The translations under genes were made by a program, and so were the position numbers. From NCBI RefSeq assembly GCF_031755915.1, contig NC_083379.1, positions 39,440,001 through 39,504,000 on the forward strand: a stretch of 64,000 bases of DNA. Direction: 5' to 3'. The notes beneath the pieces were generated by a model. That model ran no database searches and had not been told where the DNA came from. It saw only the letters and a list, made by a program, of their open reading frames with translations. The stretch is from Ziziphus jujuba. Lineage: Eukaryota; Streptophyta; Magnoliopsida; Rosales; Rhamnaceae. Positions 22,901 to 35,272 of the stretch are shown here, in pieces; position 1 is the stretch's first letter, and each line of letters starts with the position of its first letter.

Positions 22901-25156
22901 TGATGCATATACACTTAGGTGTACTAAAGCCTATGGATTGACTAGGGTAATAAACACGTGTCATAGCCTTGCAATTTATTCTTATAATCTGATGTAGTAT
23001 ATCTATGTTTACTTGTATATCACGTTAGTGTTGGGTATGTGCCTCTATAATTTTAGGTAAGTGCATACTTGTGCTTTGTATATATTTTGGGATCTTGTCA
23101 ATATAACTGTGAGCTTCTCTCAAATCTTCTCACACAGATTTTTAGGGAAGGAAGCTTGTTTTGTTATTGGTGGATTTTGATTCTATAAAATGATTTTAAT
23201 TTAGCAAGAAACAACTAAAAGGAACAATAGTGAATACCAGAAGAAAATTAAATTGGATATTAATTAGAGTTTTATTATATGTACTAATAAAACATAAATT
23301 TTGGCCGTGTAAGCTAAATTAAAAAATAAAATTTAAGGACTGAAAAATTCATATACAAAACACACTAAATTTTATTGGATAAATATCATTATAATCCCTT
23401 TATTTTGTTATATTTTCAATACTATATCAAGGACGGCCACCTTCTATTTCATTTTAGTCTCAATATAGAACATCTTTTCGAATTCTTATATATCGATAAA
23501 TTAAAATTTAACTAATTTTCCATTTATTTAATAAAATTCTTTTACTTATTCTTTAATAACAAAAATTAATAAATGACAATAATATGATCAAACTCATCGT
23601 AATTGCCTAAGGACCAATTTCTCACTAGAATTTCATATATAAAATGATTGGCTCATATAAATGGATGGGCTAGATTTTTTTTGAGGTAAAAATATGGATC
23701 AAGTAGAATTTAGAATTTAGTAGATATCCATAAGATTTAAAAGCCAAAGCCAAGTGAAATGAGGTTGACTAATTAGCATGCTCTTATACTTACATCTATA
23801 AAATCATATATAAGATCATTAATACAGTTACCAAATTTATTTACTAAACTTTAAGTACTAGTTAAATCATAGCATATAGTATTCTAATAGTTGTAATTAG
23901 ATATAATATAATATATATATATATATATGGGTTAATTAGTTTTCAAAATTTAGACTAATTTTAATTGTTAACCCACTGAAACTTTTAAATTTTTGGTCTT
24001 CCAAAAAAAAAAATTTCGGGCTTTGAATTCGGATTGCTCACTGGAAATCCTAAAGAAAAAGAAAAAGATATAAAATTATCATGGATAACTGAAAATTAAT
24101 AGATACTTTAAACCGGGCTTCGGGCCGAGTATGAGAACATCACATACCTGACAGTGACAGGAGATTGAACTCTGGATGGGCTTCATTGGGATGGGTTCAA
24201 ATCAAGTGTTGGTCCATTTAAAGCTTTTATACACACATATCTGTTTTGCCCCGCCGTTGTACTATTTCCTTTTTAATTTATTATTATTATTAATGTTATT
24301 ATTATTTTTGCTTGGATTACCCGGTTAATTTTATTTTTTTGATAAAGGTTACCTTGTTAATCAAGTGTTAGAAATTATAAATCTTGTACAACAAAAATAT
24401 AGCTTTTACATTACAACATATGATATATATGGTGTTAGAACAATTTTCGTATTATATTTTTTAATTAAAGATATGAATATATATGGTGTTAGAAAAATTT
24501 TCCTATTATATTTTTTAATTAAAGCTGAACAATTTATGTATTTGGAAAATTTCATTAGTGACGCTATTGTTAATATGTTGTTGCTTTACGAAACCCGATC
24601 AGGTAAAAATTTAGCTAGGCTTAGACTTTTTCTTTCATTGACGATAAACTGCAACTTCATGGAGATCAGACTACTTGGGAGGTAATGTTTTTGAAAGATG
24701 ATGAAATTTTGTTGTGACAAACCATTTAAAAAAATAAAACATCTTGTTGCTTCTTTATAATAAATTTTAAATGATAACATATGACACATTGAACAGCATA
24801 TAGCCCACTGCTCCTTAATATACAATATATGCATACAGCTAGAGAACTTAATAAATTGCTAATTAATCATGCTATGCTACAACATTTTGTATTATTAAAA
24901 TGTTTCATTGATTCCGTGCAAAATCTAAATAATCAATCATGAATCTTGAAAAGAAAATTGAAGGAATTAATAATGAAGACAAGGTCTTCAAATTCTCTCT
25001 CTGACCAATTTATTATTTAAACCTCTGTGACAGTACAACAAAAGCAGCTTACAATCAACAAATTAAACTTGGTTCTTGAAGTTGAAGGAATTAATTATAG
25101 ACAAATTAAACCCAGCAACCCCAATTACACCCAATTACACATTTAAGTGAACTAAT
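22901..25156. other. Spacer between FAS1 copies B and C
   Basis: AT-rich non-coding DNA shared with the spacers upstream of E (32216-34450) and I (60790-62100). Landmarks are the (AT)n run near 23910 and CCGGGCTTCGGGCCGAG near 24113. From about 24240 the sequence matches the FAS1 3-prime flank of the C/F/H type. No gene is recognised. Confidence 0.6.
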
Positions 25157-26378
25157 TTACAAAACAAAAACAGCTTTAACATCAAGAACATGATCAGCTA
25201 CCTCCTCCTGCTGTATAGGCTCATATTCTTCTTTATCTTTGCGGAGCACAATTAGACCCAAACCAAGCACCACCATTAAGGCCAATAATAGCAAAGATCA
25301 ATTATCTTTTAATTCTCTTATCACCCAAGAAAATCCGCTGACTACTTCTGCGTGGATATCGTTCTTCAAATCGAACCAGGGATATATCATGTTGGAAACA
25401 GAGGACTAAAGGAGAAACCAAGAAAATTGATTTTTATTAATATAAAACAATTGGTACACTCTCACGTATAAAGAGAGCAACACACTCACTCACACAAATG
25501 AGCAACACACACTAACACACTCACACTCACTTGATTTTTGACTTACACTAGGACACAAAACACCTTTTCACACTCTTCTCACTCAAAGGACACACACTCT
25601 CACTCACACGTACAGCACTCTCTCTTTTTCTATTGCTATTGGACATAACACCTAACTCATACATCATCACCTATTTATAGAAGAGAAAGTAGGTTGTAGA
25701 TACTTCTAGAAATATTTAATTATAGATATTTTTCTCACCACTTCCAAAGCACTAGTTGTTCTCCATTTTTAAAGAGAAAACAAGATAACTCTAGATTCTT
25801 CTAGGGAGCTAAGTCGGAAGAGAAAACAAGATAACTCTAGATTCTTCTAGGGAGCTAAGTCGGCATTGATATTTATCATATCAGGGTTTGAAAAGCAGGA
25901 TCAAAGAAGTTATCAACGCCATGGATGATCAAACCTCCATCATTATAAAGATTCCATTCAGTGACTTTGACTCCATTGAGGGATGCATATTCATAGTTTG
26001 TAGAGTAGTGACAACCAGGGGATGGCCAAGAAGCAGAGTATCAATCTTGGAACCATGAGGAAGAGATGCCGGAGCCTCAATGTCGAGTTTCAGAGGCACA
26101 ACATGATACTGAAGCAGTGTCAATGGCGGCTGTGGGTATTTGGAGAAGAAGAACGCACCGTCGGGCGGACAAAACACAGTGAGCGTGGAATTGCCGGATA
26201 ACCATTCAGAAACATCGTGAGTCTTGTAAAACACGTCAGAGATCATCGACATTGCATGATAGCCTTTGTCAGAGAGAGATTTCGATGCCATTGCCAAGTT
26301 GAAGTTGTTGTTTCCTTCAGCTTGGATTGAGAGAAGAACCACCAAAACAAGAATGCTGAACAACGATTTTGACGCCAT
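25157..26378 (-). pseudogene. FAS1 copy C, frameshifted and split by a solo copia LTR
   Basis: From the ATG at 26378 it encodes the signal peptide (MASKSLFSILVLVVLLS), the FAS1 start (TVFCPPDGAFFFSKYPQPP) and YHVVPLKLDIEAPASLPHGS, open for about 128 codons. A 1-bp deletion near 25993 (LQSDEYASLNG region) then shifts the frame. A 489-bp solo LTR (25390-25878) interrupts the segment encoding QTLIYPWFD. The remainder, with the membrane span and the EEVADHVLDVKAV tail, runs to a TAA at 25157. It belongs to the C/F/H subtype. Non-functional. Confidence 0.88.
25390..25878 (-). mobile_element. Solo LTR, Ty1-copia-like, in FAS1 copy C
   Basis: Begins TGTTGGAAAC and ends TTTATCA on the plus strand, flanked by a perfect TATCA duplication (25385-25389 and 25879-25883). 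On the minus strand it reads TGATAAATATC ... TTTCCAACA, with a TATA box CTATAAATAGG near 25670, so the LTR lies in minus orientation, the same as the host gene. It contains two tandem copies of a 46-bp unit at 25772-25817 and 25818-25863. Copia assignment rests on short length and end sequence only. Confidence 0.9.
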
Positions 26379-26479
26379 GGGAGCTTCAAGATTAACGCAA
26401 CGGAAAGGTAAGACTGAAAGAAGTTGTAGGAAAAGGTAAGAGAGCCCTGACTTGGAAACAGAGAAATATATATAGATTG

Positions 26480-26790
26480 AATTCCAATTTTGGAAACTTA
26501 TATTACAAGTAACATTATTATTGGTGTTGTTATTAGAGTTCTAATCGACTCCAAATTTTGGAAACTTGTAGTACCAGTTACATTATAATTGGTATTAGAG
26601 TTCTATTAGACTCCAAATTTTAAACTTAAAATACAAGTAACAATTGTTATTGGTATTAGAGTTCTATTGGATTTCCAGTTTTCGAAACTAAAGTATCATT
26701 ACTGGATTAATTAAAGTTCTATTGAACTTCTAATTTTTGGAAATTTAAGTAACAATATTATTGAATTAGAATTCTAATTAATCCAATACA
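26480..26790. repeat. 60-70 bp tandem array upstream of FAS1 copy C
   Basis: Four to five imperfect units. A perfect CArG decamer CCAATTTTGG is at 26484-26493 and a CCAAATTTTGG variant follows near 26551. It lies directly upstream of the presumed TATA of the minus-strand gene (GAAATATATATAG near 26462). Confidence 0.72.
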
Positions 26791-27157
26791 CTAAAGTATG
26801 CTAGAGGATATGGATGGATTAGAGTCACAAAACATGTAGTCTTGCAATATTATTCTTATAAATTGATGTATTGTATGTATGTTTACTTGTACATTACGTT
26901 AGTGTTAGGGTTTGTGCCATTGTTATTTTAGGTAAGTGCATACTTGTACACTGTATATATTCTGTGATCTTATCAATACAATTGTGAGCTGCTCCCAAAT
27001 CTTCTGACATTGTTTTATAGGAACGAAGCTTGTTTTGTTATTAGTGGATTTTGATTCTATAAAATTATTTTAGCGCTTACCACGAAACAAAAAAGGAACA
27101 ATAGTAAATACCAGAAGAAGATTAAATTGGATAATAATTAAAGTTTTTTACATATAC

Positions 27158-27191
<34 letters not shown>

Positions 27192-28214
27192 ACTAGTAAA
27201 GCATTAATTTTGGCCGCGTAAGCTAAATTAAAAATTAAAATTTAATGATCAAAAAATTAATATACAAAACACACTAAATTTTATTGGGTAAATATCATTA
27301 TTAACCCCTTTATTTTGCTATGTTTCAATACTATATTAGTATTATGAAAAATATCAACACAGCTATCTTATATTTCATGTTGGTTTCAATGTAAAACCAT
27401 TTTTTCAAACTCTTATTAATAAGTTAGAATTTAAAATTCTTTGACACATTATTAAAAATAAAAAATAACAAAAATTAACGAATGAAAATAACGTGAACAA
27501 ATTCTTCAAAGTTCACTTATTTTTTCTTTCTTAAAAGAAATAGTTTTAAATGTATTCAATGTAGATAAACTTAACTCATAAAGCTGTGTTTGAAAAAATT
27601 CTAATTATCATATATAATTTGTTATTTTTTACTTTTTTTATGAATTGGTAATAGAAGATTTTAGTACCAGTTTTTGAAGAATAGTAATTTTAGAAGAAAT
27701 GTGTATGTGGTCTCTTTTTTTTATTTTTTTATTTAAAGTACATGGAAATCAAGAAAAAAAACTATAGATATGAAAAAATCTGTTCAAAAGACAGATAAAT
27801 AGGTCAAATTTATTGGTAAGACTTTTAAAATTTAGTATTATATTGAAACAAAAATAAAATGTGAAGGGAATCTACTAATATTTTTCATAATAAGAATACA
27901 ATATTGAAAAATAACAAAATAGAAAGGGCTGTAGTGATATTCACCCAATTTTATCTATACATATTCATGCTTTATTATTTAACTTATTCCTATATGTATA
28001 TATCAAAACACACTATATGTTACTACTCCCTAAAACAGGTAAACAGACAAACTACTCGCACACTAGGTAAACAAACAAACAATCCACACAAGAAGAGCTT
28101 AATTTGAGAAACACACAGATGAGCTTGAAAGTAGCAGATTAACAACGTAGAAGGATCACTTCCATCACTTTTGCATGACATTAATTCGCAGCTGTACATT
28201 ATTAACTACGATGA
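26791..28214. other. Non-coding spacer with (TG)n microsatellite
   Basis: AT-rich sequence. An (AT)n-(TG)n microsatellite at 27157-27191 recurs at the same relative place upstream of E (32593-32634) and I (61083-61113). The part from about 28110 matches the flank of the small peptide gene at 36250. No gene is recognised. Confidence 0.55.
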
Positions 28215-28392
28215 AAAATTCCAGGAGGAATAACAATTGGACAGCATAAGCAAGCACTTTGAGTTGCTAACACAATCATGGGACAGCTAGTATGTTTGAG
28301 AGGGGAGTTTTAGGTTTACTACTAATTATGGGAACTCTCCCTCAACCATGGACACCAACGTCATAAAACTTAAGCTCCCTGCTCATCTCCAT
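28215..28392 (-). pseudogene. Decayed copy of the small secreted peptide gene
   Basis: Reverse-strand similarity to 36250-36480 covers the ATG (28392-28390) and the segment corresponding to VEGVPITSSKNKTLLSNIL (here with GRVPIISSKPKTPLSNIL). The Val-rich signal peptide is lost, because the GTG repeat tract is missing, and a TGA precedes the conserved part. Flanks also match, for example AGTAGCAGATTAACAACGTA at 28130. Probably a dead paralogue. Confidence 0.5.
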
Positions 28393-29537
28393 TAATATAT
28401 GATTGATTTTTCTTTTTTCTCACTTCTCTCTCAACTCAATAATATTTGTTTGCCCAAATGCCCTTTTTCATGAAAGCACTAATCAAAACTCGTAATATAT
28501 ATTAAGCAACGAATGTCTCAACTAAGCCGGTTTCTTTGATAATTTCATTTTATTGGTATGTGTTATATGTAGTTTCAATAAATATTTGTGTCCAAATAAT
28601 TTAATCACAACATCAGTCGAAAAGAATACATGAGTTAAACACATGAAATTACAAAATATATTACGTTTATATTAATTTTACTGTATTTGTCATCCCCATG
28701 TCACATGCATGAGTGTAATTTGGAAATAACAAAAGAAGATACGCACATCCAAACTTATCATTAAAAATTGAGCTAATTTTTCTTTTTTAGACAAAAAAAA
28801 TTTGTATTAACTTCGGACCATTTTTTTTTTTTTTTATATTAGCAGCTGGAATTAGTGTATATACGATATACCATTTAAATAAAGGTTATTGTCAAAGATA
28901 GTGCACTGATAAAAATTATTATTTTCTCATATGAGAACTTAAGTTCGAATATTTTCACTTTCAAATAAAAAATAAATAAAAATATTCTTTTATTGCAAAA
29001 TAATAATAATAATAATAATAATAATAAAGTTTTTTTCATTTAATTTTCAAACATAATAATAATAATAATAATAAATAAATAAAGGATATTCCTCCCTCAG
29101 GAGCAATCTCGCTGGGATTTTATATGTAAAATAATCGGCTCATATATATAGATGGGCCTTATATATATATATATATATTTTGGTGAAAATATGTCTCACA
29201 TGGAATTTAGAATTTTATAAATATTCATAAGATTTAAAAGCTAAGTGATGGGATTGACTCAATTAGCAATACCTCTACAATTATATTTATGAAGTATATA
29301 AGAAGATCATCACCAAATTTTTTAATTAAACTTTAAGTATTAATTAAATAATACCATATAGTATATCAATAGTTGATAATTACATATAATATAGTATATA
29401 TAGATGGGTTGATCAGTTTCCAAAATTTAAACTAATTTTAATTCTTAACCAACTGAAACTTTCATATTTTTGGTCCTCCAAAAAGAAGCTAGATTTTCGC
29501 GCACTGAATTCGAATTGTTCACTGGAAATCCTAGAAA

Positions 29538-29575
<38 letters not shown>

Positions 29576-30646
29576 AGATAAAATTATCAAGGATAACTGA
29601 AAGTTAATAGATACTTTAAAGACATAAATAATAAAATTACAAATTAGTTTAAGCCGGGCTTCGGGCCGAGAATGAGAAGATCATGAACCTCATAATGACC
29701 CGAAATTGACTTCAGGATGGGCTTCTTTGGGATGGAAATCAAATCAAGTTTTGGGCTATGTAAACGTTTTTTTACACAGACTTCTGTTTTGCCCGGCCAT
29801 TGAACAATTTCCTTTTTAATTTATTATTATTATTATTTTGCTTGGATTACCAGTTAATTTTTTTTTGGATAAAGATTACCTAGTTAATCAAGTATTTGAA
29901 ATTATAACTCTTGTAAAATAAAAATATAACTTTTACATTACAACATATGAATATATATGGTGTTAGGACAACTTTTTCATTATATTTTTAATTAAAGATG
30001 AACCATTTATGTATTCAGGAAAATTCATTATAGAAATTTTATTTATTGATGATAAACTGCAACTTCATGCATGAAGATCACACTAATTGGGAGACATTGT
30101 TTTTGAAAGTGAAATTTTTTTGTGACTTTTAGTTCCTTGCTATACTTGTGGTTTAGAGCATTTTGCCAAATTCTTTTGGTTTTATTGGCTTGTATAAATT
30201 CTAAAATGAAAAGCTCACTAAATTAACTAGTTTGCAAAGGCCATTTATTTGTGAGATTATTTCCAGTGTGATATGCTTTTCTTTTCCTACTTTCTGACTA
30301 ACCGATTATGCGTCTGTGTAATGTGTGATGTGTTTGTTGGATAAAATCTTTGTTTTTACTTCTTTTGGTGTAAAAGATTTAATTGGTTTTTGTGTAAAAT
30401 CATAATGGATAAATATTTTTGTTTTGGAAATCCTTATGAACATAAAACAATTAATTAAGAAATAAAAATATAAAGAAGACAAGGTTTATAGCGGTTCGGC
30501 TATGATAAAACTACATCCACTCTTCAATTCTCTCTCTGACTAATTCTTATTAAAACATCTGTGACAGTACAACAAAAGCAACTTACAATCAACAAATTAA
30601 ACTTGTTCTTGAACTGAACTAATTATTCAAGAAAATTAAACCCAGC
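28393..30646. other. AT-rich spacer between the peptide remnant and FAS1 copy E
   Basis: Repeats dominate: (AAT)n at about 28998-29027 and 29051-29074, (AT)n near 29160, and a 35-bp poly(A) run at 29539-29573. The part from about 28615 matches 36718 onward and 48090 onward. CCGGGCTTCGGGCCGAG near 29654 and the FAS1 3-prime flank module from 30124 follow. No gene is seen. Confidence 0.55.
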
Positions 30647-31894
30647 TTAAATAGCTTTAACATCAAGAACATGATAAACCACCTCCTCCTGCTGCTGTAT
30701 AAGCTCATATTCATCTTCCATATCTTTGCAGCGACCAATGTAGCCCACAAATAGACCCAAACCAATCACCACCATTGGAAATAGCAGAGACCAATTATCT
30801 TTCGATTCTTTTATCACCCAAGAAAATCCACTCATTACTTCTGTGTGGATATCGTTCTTCACATCGAACCATGGATATATGAGGATTTGGAAACCAGGAT
30901 CAAAGAAGTTATCAACGCCATGGATAATCAAGCCTCCATCATTATAAAGCTTCCACTCGGTGACTTTGACTCCATTGAGGGATGCATATTGGTCACTTTG
31001 CAGAGTAGTGACGACCAGAGGATGACCAAGAAGCAGAGTATCAATCTTGGTACCATGAGTAACAGAACTCAAATCCCCATTCTCAAGCTTCAGAGGCACA
31101 ACTGTTGAATAAATTAATATTTGTGGACTTGGCATAATCAATTACTCATTTACAGGGCCTATTTATGTCATTAATAGGACTGGCTTATTTTATTATTTTG
31201 TAGTAGGGTCCTTGGTCACACACTCTCTATAAGACTCCAGTTGGCCTATTAGACTGGAGAACCAACTCTCTTTAAAAGCCTAATGACTTATCCATATTTT
31301 TCTCTAGTATTATTATATTATTAAATTATTAGTATTTTGTGTGTGTTAAAATTAATGGGTAAGTGTGACTAGCAGCGACTATAAAAGGTCTAGGGCAAGC
31401 AAACAAAGAATACCATACGGTATTTTGATATTAGGGTTTTCAGAAATCTAAGAGTGGTTTGAGAGTAATGTGTCCATAGGCACTACTTTACGTTGTTTCT
31501 ATTTCGCAGAATTAAAGATCTAACTTATCAATGGCTGCATTTGAAGGTTATTAATATATGATTTATGGAATTTATTATGTATATTTAGATTCATAAAATT
31601 TCTAACAACAACATGATACTGAAGCAGTGTCAATGGCGGTTGTGGGTATTTGGAAGAAAAGAAAGCACCGTCTGGAGGACAAAACAAAGTGAGCGTGGAA
31701 TTGCAGGACAACCATTTGGAAACATCGTGAGTCTTGAAAAACGCATCAAAGATCATGGACATTGCATGATAGCCTTTGTCAGAGAGAGATTTTGATGCCA
31801 TCGCCAAGTTGAAGTTGTTGTTGTTGCTACCGTCAGCTTGGGCTGAGATAAGAACTACCAAAACAAGAATGCAGAAAAACGATTTGGATGCCAT
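30647..31894 (-). pseudogene. FAS1 copy E, split only by a solo LTR
   Basis: From the ATG at 31894 the frame is open through the signal peptide (MASKSFFCILVLVVLIS), FNLAMASKSLSDKGYHAMSM, TLFCPPDGAFFSSKYPQPP and LLQYHVV. A 505-bp solo LTR (31103-31607) then interrupts. Beyond it the frame resumes at PLKLENGDLSSVTHGTKI and runs through GGLIIHGVDNFFDPGF, the membrane span (LLFPMVVIGLGLFVGYIG) and the tail EEVVYHVLDVKAI to the stop at 30647. No other lesion is visible, so the insertion looks recent. A deviant Cys (LSCNST) replaces the usual Gly/Ser. It belongs to the B/E/I subtype. Confidence 0.9.
31103..31607 (+). mobile_element. Solo LTR, Ty1-copia-like, in FAS1 copy E
   Basis: TGTTGAATAA ... 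TTTCTAACA, 505 bp, with a perfect ACAAC duplication (31098-31102 and 31608-31612). A plus-strand TATA box CTATAAAAGG (31379-31388) indicates plus orientation, opposite to the host gene. It differs from the LTR in copy C. Confidence 0.92.
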
Positions 31895-31984
31895 GGGAGC
31901 TTAGTTTCAAGATTAACGCAGCAAAAAAGCTAAGACGGAAAGAAATTGTTAGGAAAGGAGATAAGAGTTGAGTTGGAAAGAGGG

Positions 31985-32215
31985 AAATATACAAGTATTA
32001 TTATTATTAGTATTGGAATAGAGTTCTAATGGACTCCAAATTTCGGAAACTTATAATCCAAGTAACAATTATTATTGGTATTAGAGTTCTATTGGACTCC
32101 CAATTTTCGAAACTAAAGTAACATTATTCATTATTGGATCAATTAGAGCTCTATTAAACTCCCAATTTCCGAAACTTAGGTAACATTATTGGATTATAAT
32201 TCTAACTAATCCAAT
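31985..32215. repeat. 60-70 bp tandem array upstream of FAS1 copy E
   Basis: Three to four imperfect units containing ACTCCAAATTTCGGAAACTT and TATTGGTATTAGAGTTCTAT. No perfect CArG decamer was found here, since a C interrupts the T run. Confidence 0.65.
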
Positions 32216-32592
32216 ATGATGCATATACGCTAAAGTATACTAAACCATATGGATTGATTAGGGTAATAAACACGTGTCATAGCCTTGCAATATTATTCTC
32301 ATAAACCGATGTACTACATCTATGTTTACTTGTACATCACGTTAGTGTTGGGTTTGTGCCTCTGTTATTTTTGGTTAGAGCACACTTGTTCTTTGTATAT
32401 ATTTTGTGATCTCATCAACACAATTGTAAGCTTCTCTCAAATCTTCTCACACTGCTTTTTAGGGAAGGAAACTTGTTTTGTTATTGGTACTGGATTTTGA
32501 TTCTAAAAAATGATTTTATTTTACCGAGAAACAACTAAAAGGAACAATAGCGAATACCAGAAGAAGATTAAATTGGATATTAATTAGAGTTT

Positions 32593-32635
<43 letters not shown>

Positions 32636-33472
32636 ACTAATAAAGCATAAATTTTGGCTTTGTAAGCTAAATTAAAAAATAAATTTTGAGGACTGAAAAA
32701 TTCATATACAAAACACACTAAATTTTATTGGATAAATATCATTATAACCCCTTTATTTTGCTATATATTCAATACTATATTTCTATTAAAAAATATCAGC
32801 ACGGCCACCTTCTATTTCATTTTGGTTTCAATATAGAACAATTTTTAAAATTCTCATATATCAATAAATTAAAATTTAACTAATTTATCATTTATTTAAT
32901 GAATTTTTTTTTACCTATTTTTAAAGATAAAATAATAACAAAATTAACAAATAAAAATAATATGATCAAATTCATCTTAAATTCCAAAGGACCAATTTCT
33001 CACTAGGGGATATATAAAATGATTGGCTCATACATATGGATGGGCTACTTTTTTTTGCGGGTGAAAATATGGATCACATAGAATTTAGAATTGAGTAAAT
33101 ACCCATAAGATTTAAAAGTCAAGTAAAATGAGGTTGACTCAATTAGCATGGTTTTGCGCTTACACCTATGAGGTCATATAAGATCATTAATAGAGTCATC
33201 AAATTTATTTACTAGACTTTAAGCACTAGTTAAATCATATCATATTGTGTACTAATAGTTGATAATTACATACTATATATATATATGAGAAAATTTTACG
33301 GTGCGGATTGGTCTGTATTCGGACCACATTTAAATCGATGCTTTTTAAAAAAAAGCATCGACTTTTGCTATGTATATGTACATTATAAACAATAAAAACC
33401 GATATTTTTTTTCAAAAAAATATTTGTTTAGGTATGGTCCACCCCCTAGAATAGTATATATATAGATATATT

Positions 33473-33503
<31 letters not shown>

Positions 33504-34451
33504 GGGTTGATTAGTTTTCAAAATTTAAACTAATTTTAATTGTTAACCCACTGAAACTTTTAAATTTCGGGCTTTGAATTCTGATTGTTCACTGGAAATC
33601 CTGAAGAAAAAGAAAAAGATATAAAATTATCATCGATAACTGATAGATACTTTAAACCGGGCTTGGGGCCGAGGATGAGAACATCACATACCTGATAATG
33701 ACAGGGAATTGAGTTCTGGATGGGCTTCGTTGGGATGGGTTCAAATCAAGTTTTGGGCCATTTAAACCTTTTCACACACATATCTGTTTTGCACGGCCAT
33801 TGTACTGTTTCCTTTTTAATTTGTTATTATTATTATTAGTGTTGTTGCTGTTGCTATTTTTGTTATATTTTTCAATTAAAGCTGAACCTTTTATGTATTC
33901 GGGAAAATTCATTACTGACGCTATTGTTAATTTGTTGTTGTTTTACGAAAACAGATCAGTTAAAATTTCATGGAGATCAGACTAATTGGGAGGCAATGTT
34001 TTTGAAAGATGATAAAACTTTGTTGTGTCAAACCATTTTAAAAAAAAAGAATCTTGTTTCTTCCTTACAATAAATTTTGAATGATAACATATGACACATT
34101 GAACAGTATATAGCCCACTGCTCCTTATAATTATACAATATATGCATACACGTAGAGAACTTAATAAATTGATAATTAATCATGCCACAACATTTTGTAT
34201 TATTAAAATATTTCATTGATTTTGTGCAAAATCTAACAAATCAATCATGAATCATGTAAAGAAAATTAAATAATTAAATAAAGAACAAAAGGTTTTATAG
34301 TGGTTCGGCTATAAGAAGCCTATATTCACTCTTCAAATCTCTCTCTGACCAATTTATTATTAAAACCTCTGTGACAGTACAACAAAAGCAGCTTACAATC
34401 AACATATTAAACTTGGTTCATGAAGTTGAAGAGCAACCCCAATTACACTTT
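32216..34451. other. Spacer between FAS1 copies E and F
   Basis: Non-coding, matching the B-C spacer. Landmarks are (AT)n-(TG)n at 32593-32634, a hairpin-bearing insertion at 33286-33452, (AT)n at 33476-33495, CCGGGCTTGGGGCCGAG near 33657, and the FAS1 C/F/H-type 3-prime flank from about 33850. No gene is recognised. Confidence 0.55.
33286..33452. mobile_element. Short hairpin-bearing insertion, possible MITE
   Basis: About 165 bp starting near GAGAAAATTTTACGGTGCGG and ending near GTCCACCCCCTAGAAT. It is absent from the equivalent places in the other spacers (near 23905 and 61765). It contains a perfect 12-bp hairpin: TCGATGCTTTTT (33335-33346), a 3-base loop, and its complement (33350-33361). 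It sits in TA-repeat DNA, so a TA-type duplication cannot be proved. Confidence 0.45.
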
Positions 34452-35180
34452 TTAAACAGCTTTAACATCAAGAACATGATCAGCTACCTCCTGCTGCTGC
34501 ATACGCTCATATTCATCTTCTTTATCTTTACGGAGCACAATTAGACCCAAACCAAGCACCACCATTAATGCCAGTAATAGCCGAGACCAATTATCTTTTA
34601 ATTCTCTTATCACCGAAGAGAATCTGCTGAATAGTTCTAGGTGGATATCGTTCTTCAAATCGAACCAGGGATATATCAGGGTTTGAAAAGCAGGATCAAA
34701 GAAGTTATCAACGCCATGGATGATCAAACCTCCTTCATTATAAAGATTCCATTCAGTGACTTTGACTCCATTGAGGGATGCATATTCATCGCTTTGTAGA
34801 GTAGTGACAACCAAGGGATGGCCAAGAAGCAGAGTATCAATCTTGGAACCATTAGCAAGAGATGCCAGAGCCTCAGTGGCCGGTTTCAGAGGCACAACAT
34901 GATACTGAAGCAGTGTCAATGGCGGCTGTGGGTATTTGGAGGAGAAGAACGCACCGTCCGGAGGACAAAACACAGTGAGCGTGGAATTGCTGGATAACCA
35001 TTCGGAAACATCGTGGGTCTTGAAGAAGACGTCAAAGATCATGGACATTGCATGATAGCCTTTGTCAGAAAGAGATTTCGATGCCATTGCCAAGTTGAAG
35101 TTGTTGTTGTTGTTACCTTCAGCTTGGGTTGAGAGAAGAACCACCAAAACAAGAATGCAGAACAACGATTTGGATGCCAT
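34452..35180 (-). CDS. Single-FAS1-domain membrane protein, intact
   Basis: A 242-codon uninterrupted gene, the only complete member of the cluster. Residues 1-21 form a signal peptide (MASKSLFCILVLVVLLSTQA). Residues about 27-170 form one fasciclin domain: TVFCPPDGAFF (the H1 box, family TVFAPxDxAF), LLQYHVVPLKP, then LLLGHPLVVTTL and GGLIIHGVDNFF (H2-like). An N-glycosylation site, NST, is at 65-67. A hydrophobic span at about 201-216 (LLLALMVVLGLGLIVL) is followed by a charged tail ending VADHVLDVKAV. This is a membrane span with a cytosolic tail, unlike the GPI signal of classical fasciclin-like arabinogalactan proteins, and no AGP-type Pro/Ala/Ser-rich region is seen. FAS1 domains generally serve adhesion or matrix binding; the specific role here is unknown. 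Confidence 0.93.
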   Translation of the reverse strand: MASKSLFCILVLVVLLSTQAEGNNNNNFNLAMASKSLSDKGYHAMSMIFDVFFKTHDVSEWLSSNSTLTVFCPPDGAFFSSKYPQPPLTLLQYHVVPLKPATEALASLANGSKIDTLLLGHPLVVTTLQSDEYASLNGVKVTEWNLYNEGGLIIHGVDNFFDPAFQTLIYPWFDLKNDIHLELFSRFSSVIRELKDNWSRLLLALMVVLGLGLIVLRKDKEDEYERMQQQEVADHVLDVKAV

Positions 35181-35272
35181 GGGAGCTTAGTTTCAATATT
35201 AACGCAAAAGGAAAGCTAAGACTGGAAGAAGTTGTAGGATAAGATATGAGAGCTCTGACTTGGAAACGGGGA

